Origin: Helicobacter sp.
Lineage (GTDB): Bacteria; Campylobacterota; Campylobacteria; Campylobacterales; Helicobacteraceae
DNA: 32,513 bases
Assembly: GCF_017502485.1 (NCBI RefSeq)
Contig: NZ_JAFVUX010000038.1
Coordinates: 1 to 32,513, forward strand
Reading direction: 5' to 3'
Shown here: positions 24,041 through 31,944 of the stretch, piece after piece
How positions within the stretch are numbered: position 1 is the first letter of the stretch
Layout of the letters: every line of letters starts with the position of its first letter
Made by a program: the position numbers and the translations under genes
Notes under the pieces: model-generated
Seen by the model: the letters and a program-made list of their open reading frames with translations, nothing else
Told to the model about the DNA's origin: nothing
Database searches by the model: none

Positions 24041-25343
24041 TGCAGCCCTCCTTGATTGCTTGGGCTATATACTCTATCTGCGCTTGCTCTAGCCCCGGAT
24101 ACACCCCCACCCAAAAGCCCCTTTCCATCATCGCATTTGTGCGCGCTAGATCGCCTACCACGCGATAGTCTCTACCATTTTCTAAATGTGTGAAACAAGG
24201 GTGCTTAATGATATTGCCTGCAAAAAGTGCGCGCGTTTGGATACCTTTAGATTCTAGGTGCTGCACAAGAGCTACACGCCTTTGCGCACTATCTACCATC
24301 ATCAAACAACCAAACCAACTAGGACTAGCCTCATCTCTAGCACCAATAACACTAAGCCCCCTTACTCCTTGCAAAAGCTCGCATAATCGCGCGTGATTCT
24401 CGCGCCTTTTTGCACTAAAGGATTCTATCTTCTCTAGCTGCGCTACGCCAATGGCTGCTTGCAAGTCAGTAGCCTTTAGGTTGAAGCCAAAATGACTATA
24501 CACATACTTGTGATCATAGCCATAGGGAAGCTCGCCACACTGCTTGGAGAATCTCGCTCCACAAGTATTATCTACTCCACTTTCACAAAAGCACTCCCGC
24601 CCCCAATCGCGCATTGATAGGAGGATTTTTTTTAGTAGCGGATCGCTTGTATAAACCGCGCCACCCTCGCCTGTAGTTAAATGATGTGGAGGATAGAATG
24701 AGCTTGTGCCAATATCGCCAAATGTGCCTGTCTTGCGCCCTTGATAGAGAGACCCTAGCGCGTCGCAGTTATCTTCAATAAGCCAAAGATTATGCCTAGT
24801 GCAAAAGGCTTTCACACTTGTTATATCAAAGGGGCTGCCCAAAGTGTGAGCAATCATCACTGCCTTTGTCTTAGGGCTTAGGGCAGAATCTAGCGCACTC
24901 ACATCAATATTTGCACGCTCATCAATATCCACAAACACCGGTAGCGCTCCATATTGGATCATAGGCGCGATAGTCGTGGGGAAGCCTGCAGCAAGGGTTA
25001 TAATCTCATCGCCCCTTTTGACTTGTCGCTCTTGCAAAAGTGGAGAAGTGAGTGCAAAAAATGCCAGTAGATTCGCGCTAGAGCCAGAATTAACCATTAG
25101 CGCGTATTTCACGCCAAGATACTTTGCTAGACTCTGCTCAAATCTCTTCGTCCATTTTCCACTTGTAAGCCAAAACTCCAGTACCGCTTCTGTAGCATTC
25201 TCTAACTCACTGCAATCAAATACCCTACCAGCATAATTGATCCTAGAAACTCCGGGGATAAACTCCTGCTTTGGTGCGTGTGCTAGGGCATAATACTCAC
25301 GCACTTTTTGTATGATCTCTTCTTGTAGCTGCTCTTTGGTCAT
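24030..25343 (-). CDS. rfbH: CDP-4-keto-6-deoxy-D-glucose 3-dehydratase (RfbH/DdhC/E1)
   Basis: This PMP- and [2Fe-2S]-dependent enzyme removes the C3 hydroxyl from CDP-4-keto-6-deoxyglucose, the committed step to 3,6-dideoxyhexoses. Two features separate it from ordinary DegT aminotransferases. The PLP lysine is replaced by His in SSFYPPHHLTTGEGG. The cysteines sit in the spacing C-x57-C-x-C-x7-C, from EDNCDALGS to RECFCESGVDNTC, the iron-sulfur motif I recall for E1. I prefer ATG 25343: it begins TKEQLQEEIIQKVREYY like known E1 and gives 437 residues, the length of E1. ATG 25415 (461 residues) would overlap the FkbM gene by 13 bases as elsewhere in the operon, with AAAGG ten bases before it. 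The E3 reductase that supplies electrons is not in the window. Confidence 0.93.
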   Translation of the reverse strand: MTKEQLQEEIIQKVREYYALAHAPKQEFIPGVSRINYAGRVFDCSELENATEAVLEFWLTSGKWTKRFEQSLAKYLGVKYALMVNSGSSANLLAFFALTSPLLQERQVKRGDEIITLAAGFPTTIAPMIQYGALPVFVDIDERANIDVSALDSALSPKTKAVMIAHTLGSPFDITSVKAFCTRHNLWLIEDNCDALGSLYQGRKTGTFGDIGTSSFYPPHHLTTGEGGAVYTSDPLLKKILLSMRDWGRECFCESGVDNTCGARFSKQCGELPYGYDHKYVYSHFGFNLKATDLQAAIGVAQLEKIESFSAKRRENHARLCELLQGVRGLSVIGARDEASPSWFGCLMMVDSAQRRVALVQHLESKGIQTRALFAGNIIKHPCFTHLENGRDYRVVGDLARTNAMMERGFWVGVYPGLEQAQIEYIAQAIKEGCNAR

Positions 25344-25402
25344 TTGTATTCTACTGCTCTTCTGCTTACATTCTAAAAGGGCGCATTGTAGCATATTTGC
25401 AT

Positions 25403-26137
25403 CTATTTTATACATTGATTAGTAAGCCTTTGTATCTGGTCTTTGTGCTTCTCCTTGTGGAGAAAGAAAAAGTTTGTCTCTTGTGTTTGATCTGTCATTG
25501 TTTCTAAGCGCGTAAGCCTTAAAGCACTATCCCGCTCACACGCAAAACAACATATATAGCCAATTTGCTCCAGCATACCAATAATCTCATTAGGGTGATA
25601 GTCATACTTTGCTGCCCATTTTCTAAGCATTTCTACAAAGAGTATGGGCTTATACTTCTCTATGCTTTTCAGCCCCCCTCTAAGCGCGAAAATCTCCGCT
25701 CCCTCCACATCAAGCTTGATAAAATCTATGCGCTCCACACCCTGTGCTTTGACATACTCATCAAGCCTCTCCACCTTACACACGATTTTTTCATTTTCCT
25801 TTTCTTCGTGCATAATTGCAGCAGAAGCATTGCCGAAATCCTGCTTATAAACATAGAATGTAAGCTCCCCACTCTTGTCAAAAAGCCCAAAGTTATTGAT
25901 ACGCACACGATCTTGCACACCATTATAGTAGGCATTGGCGATAAACTGCTTATAAGTGCTATCTATTGGCTCAAAGGCGTGGATTGTAGCATTTCTAGTC
26001 TTGGCTAGGGCTATGGAGTAATACCCAATATTCCCGCCAACATCAAACACCAGCGCATCATTTTCTACAAGCTCAAATATCATCGTGCTATCTAGTCTCT
26101 CATAATGCCTGAAGTTTAAAATCTCTAGCGGAGTCAT
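25403..26137 (-). CDS. FkbM-family methyltransferase
   Basis: The protein is 244 residues from ATG 26137 (TPLEILNFRHYERLDSTMIF). Motif I ALVFDVGGNIGYYSIALAK, an acidic strand end (IHAFEP), then RIDFIKLDVEGAEIFALRGG and KPILFVEM are characteristic of FkbM methyltransferases, which typically O-methylate sugars. The frame stays open upstream across a G14 tract to an ATG at 26212 inside the SDR gene, but the family N-terminus and lack of a ribosome binding site there favour 26137, itself only weakly preceded by GCGAG. Its translation may depend on coupling to the SDR gene, which ends at 26100 in the state seen and would be fused to this protein with thirteen G. Acceptor unknown; a dideoxysugar of this operon is plausible. 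Confidence 0.83.
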   Translation of the reverse strand: MTPLEILNFRHYERLDSTMIFELVENDALVFDVGGNIGYYSIALAKTRNATIHAFEPIDSTYKQFIANAYYNGVQDRVRINNFGLFDKSGELTFYVYKQDFGNASAAIMHEEKENEKIVCKVERLDEYVKAQGVERIDFIKLDVEGAEIFALRGGLKSIEKYKPILFVEMLRKWAAKYDYHPNEIIGMLEQIGYICCFACERDSALRLTRLETMTDQTQETNFFFLHKEKHKDQIQRLTNQCIK

Positions 26138-27116
26138 TCGCTCGCAGTCTTTTTGTAGCAGCAAGGTTACCCCCCCCCCCCCCGTAGTTGTTAGCTGTCC
26201 ACATTCCCTCAATCTTTGCCAAATACGGATCAGTCTTGATAGATTCTATATCTAGACTAGTAAGATTATTAGCAAAATACTCGCGCATAGATTCTATGGC
26301 GTGGCTATGTGGGGTGAGCGCAAGCTCTGGCATTGCTTGCAGAAGCCTAGCATTGTCGCTGGTGTATTCGTTGTTAAGCCCGGGGGTTAGAATGTGGATT
26401 GGCGACTTGTAGGGGGAGGTGGCATTAATCATCTCTGCTAGGTTACTTAGAGCCACGCCGCTGCCGCTGCTAGCATTATAAATCCTATGTGCTAGGCTAG
26501 TTTTAGCGTGTAAAAAATGGTCGATTATGCGCAACAGGTCATCAATGTAGATGTAGTCAAACACGCAGTCCTTGTAGATAGTGATTGGCAGGCGTAAGAG
26601 ATTTTTGACAATGGCGTTTGAGATGAATTTATAGCGATAATTTTCCCCTGCACCATAGCAACCAAAGATCCTTAAAGCTATGACATTGCCACGCGTGGAT
26701 TCTATGAAGCGCGAGCACACGCTCTTGTAGAATCCATAGGAGTCAAGTGGCAGGCTCTCTAGGTAGCTAGACTCGCTTGCAGATACAATGGGCTTGTGCT
26801 TGCTATACTCCGCCCCGGAGCCAAAGTGCAGGATTTTTTCTACCCTGTTCTCTTGACTCATAATGGCAAAAAACATTCGCAGATTATACTCGGCGATGTC
26901 GTGCAAGCCCATCGTGTCGCGCCCGCCGCCGCGATTGGCTAGGTGGATAATGTGGGAGATTTTACGCTCTGCCACATATTTGCTAACTTCTGCTTCTTGG
27001 GTCAAGTCTAGCTCGCTAGAACTAGGAGCATAAATCTTGTAGCTATACCTAGCTTGCAAGAACTCTTGCAATGCCCTGCCGATAAATCCTGCGCCCCCGG
27101 TGATTAGTAGGCGCAT
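26100..27116 (-). CDS. NAD-dependent epimerase/reductase (extended SDR) ending in a G14 tract
   Basis: The protein is 338 residues in the sequenced state. N-terminal RLLITGGAGFIGRALQEFL binds NAD(P). HLANRGGGRDT, the strand ILHFGSGAEYS and catalytic YGFYK follow, then LRIFGCYGAGEN, and the usual YIYIDDLLRIIDHF. The conserved fold appears complete by about residue 310 (KIEGMWTANNY). A G14 tract then encodes five glycines and a 21-residue tail to TGA 26100. By position between the ThDP enzyme and RfbH it could be the reductase or epimerase that finishes the CDP-sugar, as YerF does for yersiniose; this is inference. Its ATG overlaps the ThDP gene stop (TAATG). Confidence 0.85.
   Translation of the reverse strand: MRLLITGGAGFIGRALQEFLQARYSYKIYAPSSSELDLTQEAEVSKYVAERKISHIIHLANRGGGRDTMGLHDIAEYNLRMFFAIMSQENRVEKILHFGSGAEYSKHKPIVSASESSYLESLPLDSYGFYKSVCSRFIESTRGNVIALRIFGCYGAGENYRYKFISNAIVKNLLRLPITIYKDCVFDYIYIDDLLRIIDHFLHAKTSLAHRIYNASSGSGVALSNLAEMINATSPYKSPIHILTPGLNNEYTSDNARLLQAMPELALTPHSHAIESMREYFANNLTSLDIESIKTDPYLAKIEGMWTANNYGGGGGNLAATKRLRANDSARDFKLQAL
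26170..26183. repeat. C14 homopolymer (G14 on the coding strand)
   Basis: Fourteen consecutive C on the plus strand, in the overlap of the SDR and FkbM frames. The three length classes give three different junctions. Confidence 0.9.
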
Positions 27117-28894
27117 TAAGTGTCCATAGGTTTAATAATCATTTCTTGGTAGAACTCTTCTCTATCAAGATAGGGATACATATCTTCAAGTGGTTTGGAA
27201 ATCATTGTGCCATTATCTAGCTTGAGTGATGAGACATTGGGAATTATCTCTTGATTTTTTGGGCATATAATCTCGCAAATTACCGGCTTATTGATAGCAA
27301 ACACCCTATCTAATGTTTGGCTTAGATTCTGCACACTATCTACTTTGAAAAACTCTATACCATACGCATAAGCGATTTTCTCAAGATTGGGGAATGATAT
27401 ACCAGAATCCACATCAGTCCCTATATGTATCCCAGCAAAAAACTTATCCTGTGTAGCTCGTATAGATAAATAACCATTGTTATTCCATACAAAAAGTTTA
27501 ATCGGCAACTGATAATGCACCATTGTTTGAAGCTCTTGAATATTCATTTGTAACGACCCATCACCTGTGATACCAATAACCTCTTGCCGATACTTACCAA
27601 AGCATACCCCTATGCAAGCAGGCAAACTAAAGCCCATATCCGCTTGCGCTCCAGAAGTGATATAGCGATTATCTCGTGTCAAAAAAAGTGCTTGTGAAGC
27701 CACATAATACGCCGAGCCAGCATCGCTAACCACCACAGAATCTTTGTGTAGCTTTTTGCACAAATGCTCTATGAAAGTGTATTTGTTGATAAAAGGCTCA
27801 GTAGCATATCTTGGCAAAAATGGTGTCCATTTTTTCTTCCACTTGTTGCATAATTCTAGCCACTGTAAGCAGCTAGGCTGTGGTGCTATCTCTTTAGATT
27901 GATTAAAAAAATCGCGTAAATCAATTTGTATAAATTCATCAATTGCTATGGTGTTTTTTTTATGCTCATTAGAATCTATATCAACCACCACCACCTTTGC
28001 TTCTCTAGCAAAGCTTCCATACTCAAACCCCGTCGCGGCAACACTAAGCCTACACCCAAGCACTAAAACAAAATCGGCATTCTGCAAAGCAAAATTCCCA
28101 GCCCTATCGCCTTTGATGCCTATGCGCCCGATGAAATGTGGCTCATCGTGTGGCAACAAATCAATCCCTAAAAATGATGTAACTACAGGGACATTGCATC
28201 TTTGCACAAACTCCCTAAATACTGTGACACTATTTGAGATTCTAATGCCATTTCCAGCAATTATAATGGGGCGTTTGGCACGGGCTAATTGCTCTAAAAT
28301 CTCATCAATACGCGGTATACATCTCTGATCTTTGCAATCAAAATGTGTTAAGCTACTCTCATCAATCATGGCTGATTGTATATCCATAGGAATATCTATC
28401 CACACAGGTCCGGGTCTGCCACTTCTGCTTACAAAAGACGCTTTTTCTAAATGGTAAGCAATTTGCGTGGGGTTGGTGATTGTTAGAGCATATTTTGTAA
28501 TTGGCTTTACAATGGAGACAATATTCGCTTCTTGCACGCCAAACTGCCTAAGAGATATAGGGCATAAATACGAAGTGTCTTTTGTTTTAACCTGTCCAGA
28601 GATGATCAAGAGTGGTATGCTATCTTGGTAAGCATCTAACACACCTGTTAGCGTATTTGTCCCACCGCAGCCTGTTGTAACACAAACCACACCAATAGTG
28701 TTTGCGTATTTCGCAAAGCCAAGTGCAGCCATAGTAGCAGCTTGCTCATGGTGTGTAAAAATAGATTCTATATCTTTATGCCTACCTATACTATCATTTA
28801 AAAACATAGCTCCTCCGCCTGTTACCATAAATACTTGCTTTATCCCAAGTTTTTTGGCAATAAAATCCGCCACATAATCAGCTACGCTTTTCAT
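27116..28894 (-). CDS. Thiamine diphosphate-dependent enzyme of the acetolactate synthase fold (YerE-like candidate)
   Basis: The protein is 592 residues with the three-domain ThDP layout. Glu50 in FTHHEQAATMAALGFAK is the cofactor-activating Glu; GDGS (444-447) to WNNNGYLS (about 470-476) is the ThDP/Mg motif; a middle domain around residues 190-330 includes RPIIIAGNGIRIS. This is the acetolactate synthase/pyruvate decarboxylase superfamily. No regulatory subunit or other ilv synthesis gene adjoins it, and it sits among CDP-sugar genes. YerE, which transfers a two-carbon unit from pyruvate to CDP-3,6-dideoxy-4-keto-D-glucose, has the same fold and company, so this is the best functional guess. 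Decarboxylation of a 2-oxo acid for another purpose is the alternative. AGGAG precedes the ATG; the gene overlaps the aminotransferase by 17 bases. Confidence 0.85.
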   Translation of the reverse strand: MKSVADYVADFIAKKLGIKQVFMVTGGGAMFLNDSIGRHKDIESIFTHHEQAATMAALGFAKYANTIGVVCVTTGCGGTNTLTGVLDAYQDSIPLLIISGQVKTKDTSYLCPISLRQFGVQEANIVSIVKPITKYALTITNPTQIAYHLEKASFVSRSGRPGPVWIDIPMDIQSAMIDESSLTHFDCKDQRCIPRIDEILEQLARAKRPIIIAGNGIRISNSVTVFREFVQRCNVPVVTSFLGIDLLPHDEPHFIGRIGIKGDRAGNFALQNADFVLVLGCRLSVAATGFEYGSFAREAKVVVVDIDSNEHKKNTIAIDEFIQIDLRDFFNQSKEIAPQPSCLQWLELCNKWKKKWTPFLPRYATEPFINKYTFIEHLCKKLHKDSVVVSDAGSAYYVASQALFLTRDNRYITSGAQADMGFSLPACIGVCFGKYRQEVIGITGDGSLQMNIQELQTMVHYQLPIKLFVWNNNGYLSIRATQDKFFAGIHIGTDVDSGISFPNLEKIAYAYGIEFFKVDSVQNLSQTLDRVFAINKPVICEIICPKNQEIIPNVSSLKLDNGTMISKPLEDMYPYLDREEFYQEMIIKPMDT

Positions 28895-30065
28895 AATACT
28901 CTCCTAATGCTTGCTTGATATTTGCGATAGCTTTATTGATATTTTGGGCACTATTGACATAGCACATACGCACAAACCCTTCACCAGCACTCCCAAAGCT
29001 TGTCCCAGCAAGCAATGCTACACCTGCTTTATGTAAAGCAAAATGAGCAAACTCATCGCTATTCATACCTGTTTTGGTAATGTTTGGAAAAGCATAAATC
29101 GCCCCATCTGGCTCTATACAGCTCACACCAAGTAGAGAGTTTAGCCCATCTACTAGGACTTTTTTACGCATAGCATATTCGTTTTTCATAAATCTTATCT
29201 CTTGCTGATCGCCTTTAATCGCATTTATTCCTGCTCTTTGTATAAAAGGCGGTACACAAGAAATAATGGTAGAGAGTAAAAGTCCCATTTTTTCTATCAC
29301 TTGTGCTGGTCCTATGGCAACACCAAGCCGCCAGCCAGTCATTGCAAATCCCTTGCTAAAACCATTTAAAACTATTGTCCTCTCCTTACAATGATCTAAA
29401 AAAGATGGACTAAAAAATGACTTATTCTCATCAAAAATCAAGCGAGAATAAATCTCATCACTTAGTAAAAATATATTGTGTTTTTTTGCAATATATGCGA
29501 CTTCTTCGATCTCGTGGGGAAACATCACAGAACCTGTTGGATTGCTTGGAGTATTTAAGATAATTAGCCTTGTTTTAGGTGTAATACACTTTTGCAAATC
29601 TTTTGGCTGAAGTCTAAAGCCATTTTCTTCCTTAAGCTCCACAGGCACGGCTACTGCTCCACATGCTTTGATTGCTGTATAATAGGTGGGAAATCCGGGA
29701 TTTGGAATAATCACTTCTTCTTGTGGATTAACAAGGCATTTAATAGCAAGATAGATGATAGAATTCGCGCCCGGTGTTACTAAAATCTGCTCAATATCTG
29801 GAGTAAAATGCCTACTAAAGCTTGTAGCCTGCTGAACTGCTAGCCTAAAATCTAAAAGTCCCATTGAGCTTGTATAATGTGTCTCTCCATCTCGCAAGCT
29901 CTTGATAGCAGAATCCACTATATTTCTTGGCGTATCAAAATCTGGCTCTCCTAGCTCAAAGTGTAAAATCTCTTTCCCCTCTTGCTCCAATCTTAGGGCT
30001 TCATCTAGGGTTTTAAACATCGGCTGCCCATCAATTTGCGAAGCAATTGTCGATAAAGTAGTCAT
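28878..30065 (-). CDS. Class I/II PLP-dependent aminotransferase
   Basis: The protein is 395 residues from ATG 30065, whose ATG overlaps the rfbG stop as ATGA; longer frames upstream run inside rfbG. Fold type I features are ELGEPDFDTPRNI, GETHYTSSMGLLDFRLAVQ, the cofactor-binding TPGANSIIYLAIKCL, NTPSNPTGSVM, the Asp/Tyr pair of LLSDEIYSRLIF, and GFSKGFAMTGWRLG with the PLP lysine. The subfamily is aspartate/alanine-type rather than the DegT sugar aminotransferases, so the substrate is probably an amino acid and not a nucleotide sugar. Placed directly before a ThDP enzyme, it might supply or remove the 2-oxo acid used there; that is inference. Overlap with the ThDP gene suggests coupled translation. 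Confidence 0.88.
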   Translation of the reverse strand: MTTLSTIASQIDGQPMFKTLDEALRLEQEGKEILHFELGEPDFDTPRNIVDSAIKSLRDGETHYTSSMGLLDFRLAVQQATSFSRHFTPDIEQILVTPGANSIIYLAIKCLVNPQEEVIIPNPGFPTYYTAIKACGAVAVPVELKEENGFRLQPKDLQKCITPKTRLIILNTPSNPTGSVMFPHEIEEVAYIAKKHNIFLLSDEIYSRLIFDENKSFFSPSFLDHCKERTIVLNGFSKGFAMTGWRLGVAIGPAQVIEKMGLLLSTIISCVPPFIQRAGINAIKGDQQEIRFMKNEYAMRKKVLVDGLNSLLGVSCIEPDGAIYAFPNITKTGMNSDEFAHFALHKAGVALLAGTSFGSAGEGFVRMCYVNSAQNINKAIANIKQALGEYYEKRS

Positions 30066-31138
30066 AGTAGCTCCATATACTCCCCAAGCTGCTCTTGGCT
30101 TAGGATCGTGCCCTTCTCGCTCCACGCCCTATACCAAGCTACGCTTCTTTGTATCGCTTCTGTGGCGCTCCATAGCGGGCTAAATCCTAGCAGCTGCCTG
30201 GCCTTGCTAGAGTCTAGTGCTAGTAGCCCGCTCTCATGCAAGCTAGAATCTGGCTCAATAGTGTAGGCGATCTGCTCCCACTCCTGCCTTGCCAGCTCTA
30301 GCACCTGCTCCACTTGCAAAATCTGCTCACTACTAGGTCCAAAGTTGAAGCTACTAGCGCACTCTATGCTCCCTGCAAGCAGAGCTTGCCCCAGCAGCAA
30401 GTAACCCTGCAAGCTTTCACACACAAACTGCCACGGGCGCGTAGCGTGCGGACTCCTAATGCGTGCTTTGCCACTAGCGCGAGCTGCACGCACTAGATCT
30501 GGCAGCAACCTATCTTGGCTAAAATCCCCACCGCCGATGACATTGCCAGCTCTAGCAGTGGCGATTAGCACGCTATGCCCCTTATCTCCGCTTGCGCCGT
30601 AATCTTCTGGGTGGAAAAAGCTCCTGCGCATAGAGTCTGTGATGATCTCCGCGCACGCCTTAGACGCGCTGTAAGGATCATAGCCACCAAGCGCATCGCA
30701 CTCCCTATACCCATAGAGCCACTCTTTGTTCTCATAGACTTTATCAGTGGTTACAATCACTACCGCGCGCAAATGCTCTAGCTTGCGGCAGGCATTTAGC
30801 ACATTAGCAACGCCTAGGGCATTTGTAGCAAAGCTTCCTAGCGGGTCTTGGTAGCTCTGCCTTACAAGCGGCTGCGCTGCTAGGTGGAGCACCACTTCAG
30901 GCTTGGCTTCTTGCAGGGCAGATTCTAGCGTGGCATAGTCGCTGATGTCTGCTAACCACTCTTTGGCAAAGAGCTTTTGCACACCGCTTAGAGTGTAGTG
31001 GCTAGGCTCTTGTGGGGGCAGGGAGTAGCCATAGAGCCTAGCCCCTAAGTGTGAGAGCCACAGAGCTAGCCACGAGCCTTTGAAGCCGGTGTGCCCCGTT
31101 AGCAAGACTCTTTTACCGCGGTAAGCTTCATCAAACAT
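30062..31138 (-). CDS. rfbG: CDP-glucose 4,6-dehydratase
   Basis: The protein is 358 residues from ATG 31138 (FDEAYRGKRVLLTGHTGFKG); another ATG at 31150 is possible. It converts CDP-glucose to CDP-4-keto-6-deoxyglucose using bound NAD. Signature segments are TGHTGFKGSWLALWL, HLAAQPLVRQSYQDP, VVIVTTDKVYENKEW, GYDPYSASKACAEI with catalytic Tyr-Lys, and RAGNVIGGGDFSQDRLLPDL, which together fit RfbG better than the dTDP-glucose enzyme RmlB. It follows rfbF with five bases between the TGA and the chosen ATG, and runs into the aminotransferase by ATGA. With rfbF and rfbH in the same operon it defines a 3,6-dideoxyhexose precursor pathway. Confidence 0.95.
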   Translation of the reverse strand: MFDEAYRGKRVLLTGHTGFKGSWLALWLSHLGARLYGYSLPPQEPSHYTLSGVQKLFAKEWLADISDYATLESALQEAKPEVVLHLAAQPLVRQSYQDPLGSFATNALGVANVLNACRKLEHLRAVVIVTTDKVYENKEWLYGYRECDALGGYDPYSASKACAEIITDSMRRSFFHPEDYGASGDKGHSVLIATARAGNVIGGGDFSQDRLLPDLVRAARASGKARIRSPHATRPWQFVCESLQGYLLLGQALLAGSIECASSFNFGPSSEQILQVEQVLELARQEWEQIAYTIEPDSSLHESGLLALDSSKARQLLGFSPLWSATEAIQRSVAWYRAWSEKGTILSQEQLGEYMELL

Positions 31139-31143
31139 TGCGA

Positions 31144-31944
31144 TCACCATACCGCCCAAGGTGCGCTGCCACTAAGCCACATTTGTGTCAGGTCGTTTTT
31201 GTCTTTCAAAGTATCCATACACTTCCAAAAGCCGCTATGTTGGTAGGTATAGAGCTCGCCATCTTTAGCTAGATTTTTCAAGGGCTCTTGCTCTAGGATA
31301 GTCATATCCCCAAGCCCTGCACGCTCTATATACTCAAGCACTCTAGCCTCACACACGAAAAACCCTCCATTGATCCAGCCGCTTTGCTGCGCGCTAGCAT
31401 CGCCTCTGGGCTTTTCTACAAAGGTCTTTACGGCATTGGTGCTAGGCTCTATCTCTAGCGCGCCAAACCGCCCATCTGGTAGCACAGAAGTCATACTCAT
31501 AGCACCTTTGTGGGATTTGTGGAAGTCTAAAAGCGCGTGGAGATTTATGTCGCTCAAACCGTCGCCATAAGTAAGCATAAAGCTTTCATTGTTGATATAA
31601 GGCTTGGCATGGAGGATTCTCCCTCCGGTTTGCGAGTCTTGCCCGGTGTAAAGGAGTGTTACACGCCAAGGCTCGTGGCGATTGGCGTGGATCTGCAAGG
31701 AGTTATCCTGCAGGTCGATGGTAATGTCACTGTAATGCGTGTAGTAATTTAGGAAGTATTCTTTGATGATATGACCCTTATAGCCTGTAAGGATAATAAA
31801 ATCACTAAAGCCATAGTGTGCATAAATCTTCATAATATGCCACAAAATCGGTCGCCCGCCTATTTCTACCATAGGCTTTGGCTTAAGCCCCGTCTCTTCA
31901 GCGAGCCTTGTACCAAGCCCACCAGCTAGGATAAGGACTTTCAT
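31144..31944 (-). CDS. rfbF: Glucose-1-phosphate cytidylyltransferase
   Basis: The protein is 266 residues, close to the usual 257. It makes CDP-glucose from CTP and glucose-1-phosphate. Motifs: the nucleotide-binding VLILAGGLGTRLAEETGLKP with PKPMVEIGGRPILWHIMKIY, LTGYKGHIIKEYF, FMLTYGDGLSDINL with the metal-binding Asp, RFGALEIE, FVEKPRGD and WINGGFFVCE. The early ETGLKPKPM run is typical of RfbF rather than RmlA. AAGG lies 11 bases before the ATG. It is the first recognisable gene of the operon here, but its ATG overlaps TGA of a frame coming from a C tract at the window edge (TGATG), so the operon may begin further right. Confidence 0.95.
   Translation of the reverse strand: MKVLILAGGLGTRLAEETGLKPKPMVEIGGRPILWHIMKIYAHYGFSDFIILTGYKGHIIKEYFLNYYTHYSDITIDLQDNSLQIHANRHEPWRVTLLYTGQDSQTGGRILHAKPYINNESFMLTYGDGLSDINLHALLDFHKSHKGAMSMTSVLPDGRFGALEIEPSTNAVKTFVEKPRGDASAQQSGWINGGFFVCEARVLEYIERAGLGDMTILEQEPLKNLAKDGELYTYQHSGFWKCMDTLKDKNDLTQMWLSGSAPWAVW

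Noticed and set aside
24030..25343. Reading the RfbH gene as an ordinary DegT/DnrJ sugar aminotransferase
   Set aside because: The PLP lysine is replaced by His and the E1 cysteine spacing is present, which fit a 3-dehydratase.
25726..26008. Open frames on either strand within the FkbM gene at 25403-26137
   Set aside because: They are shadows of a clear FkbM coding sequence and contain no motifs of their own.
27116..30065. Phosphonate synthesis (ThDP phosphonopyruvate decarboxylase plus AEP aminotransferase)
   Set aside because: No PEP mutase gene is adjacent, the ThDP protein is full-length acetolactate synthase-like rather than the shorter Ppd type, and CDP-sugar genes flank both sides.
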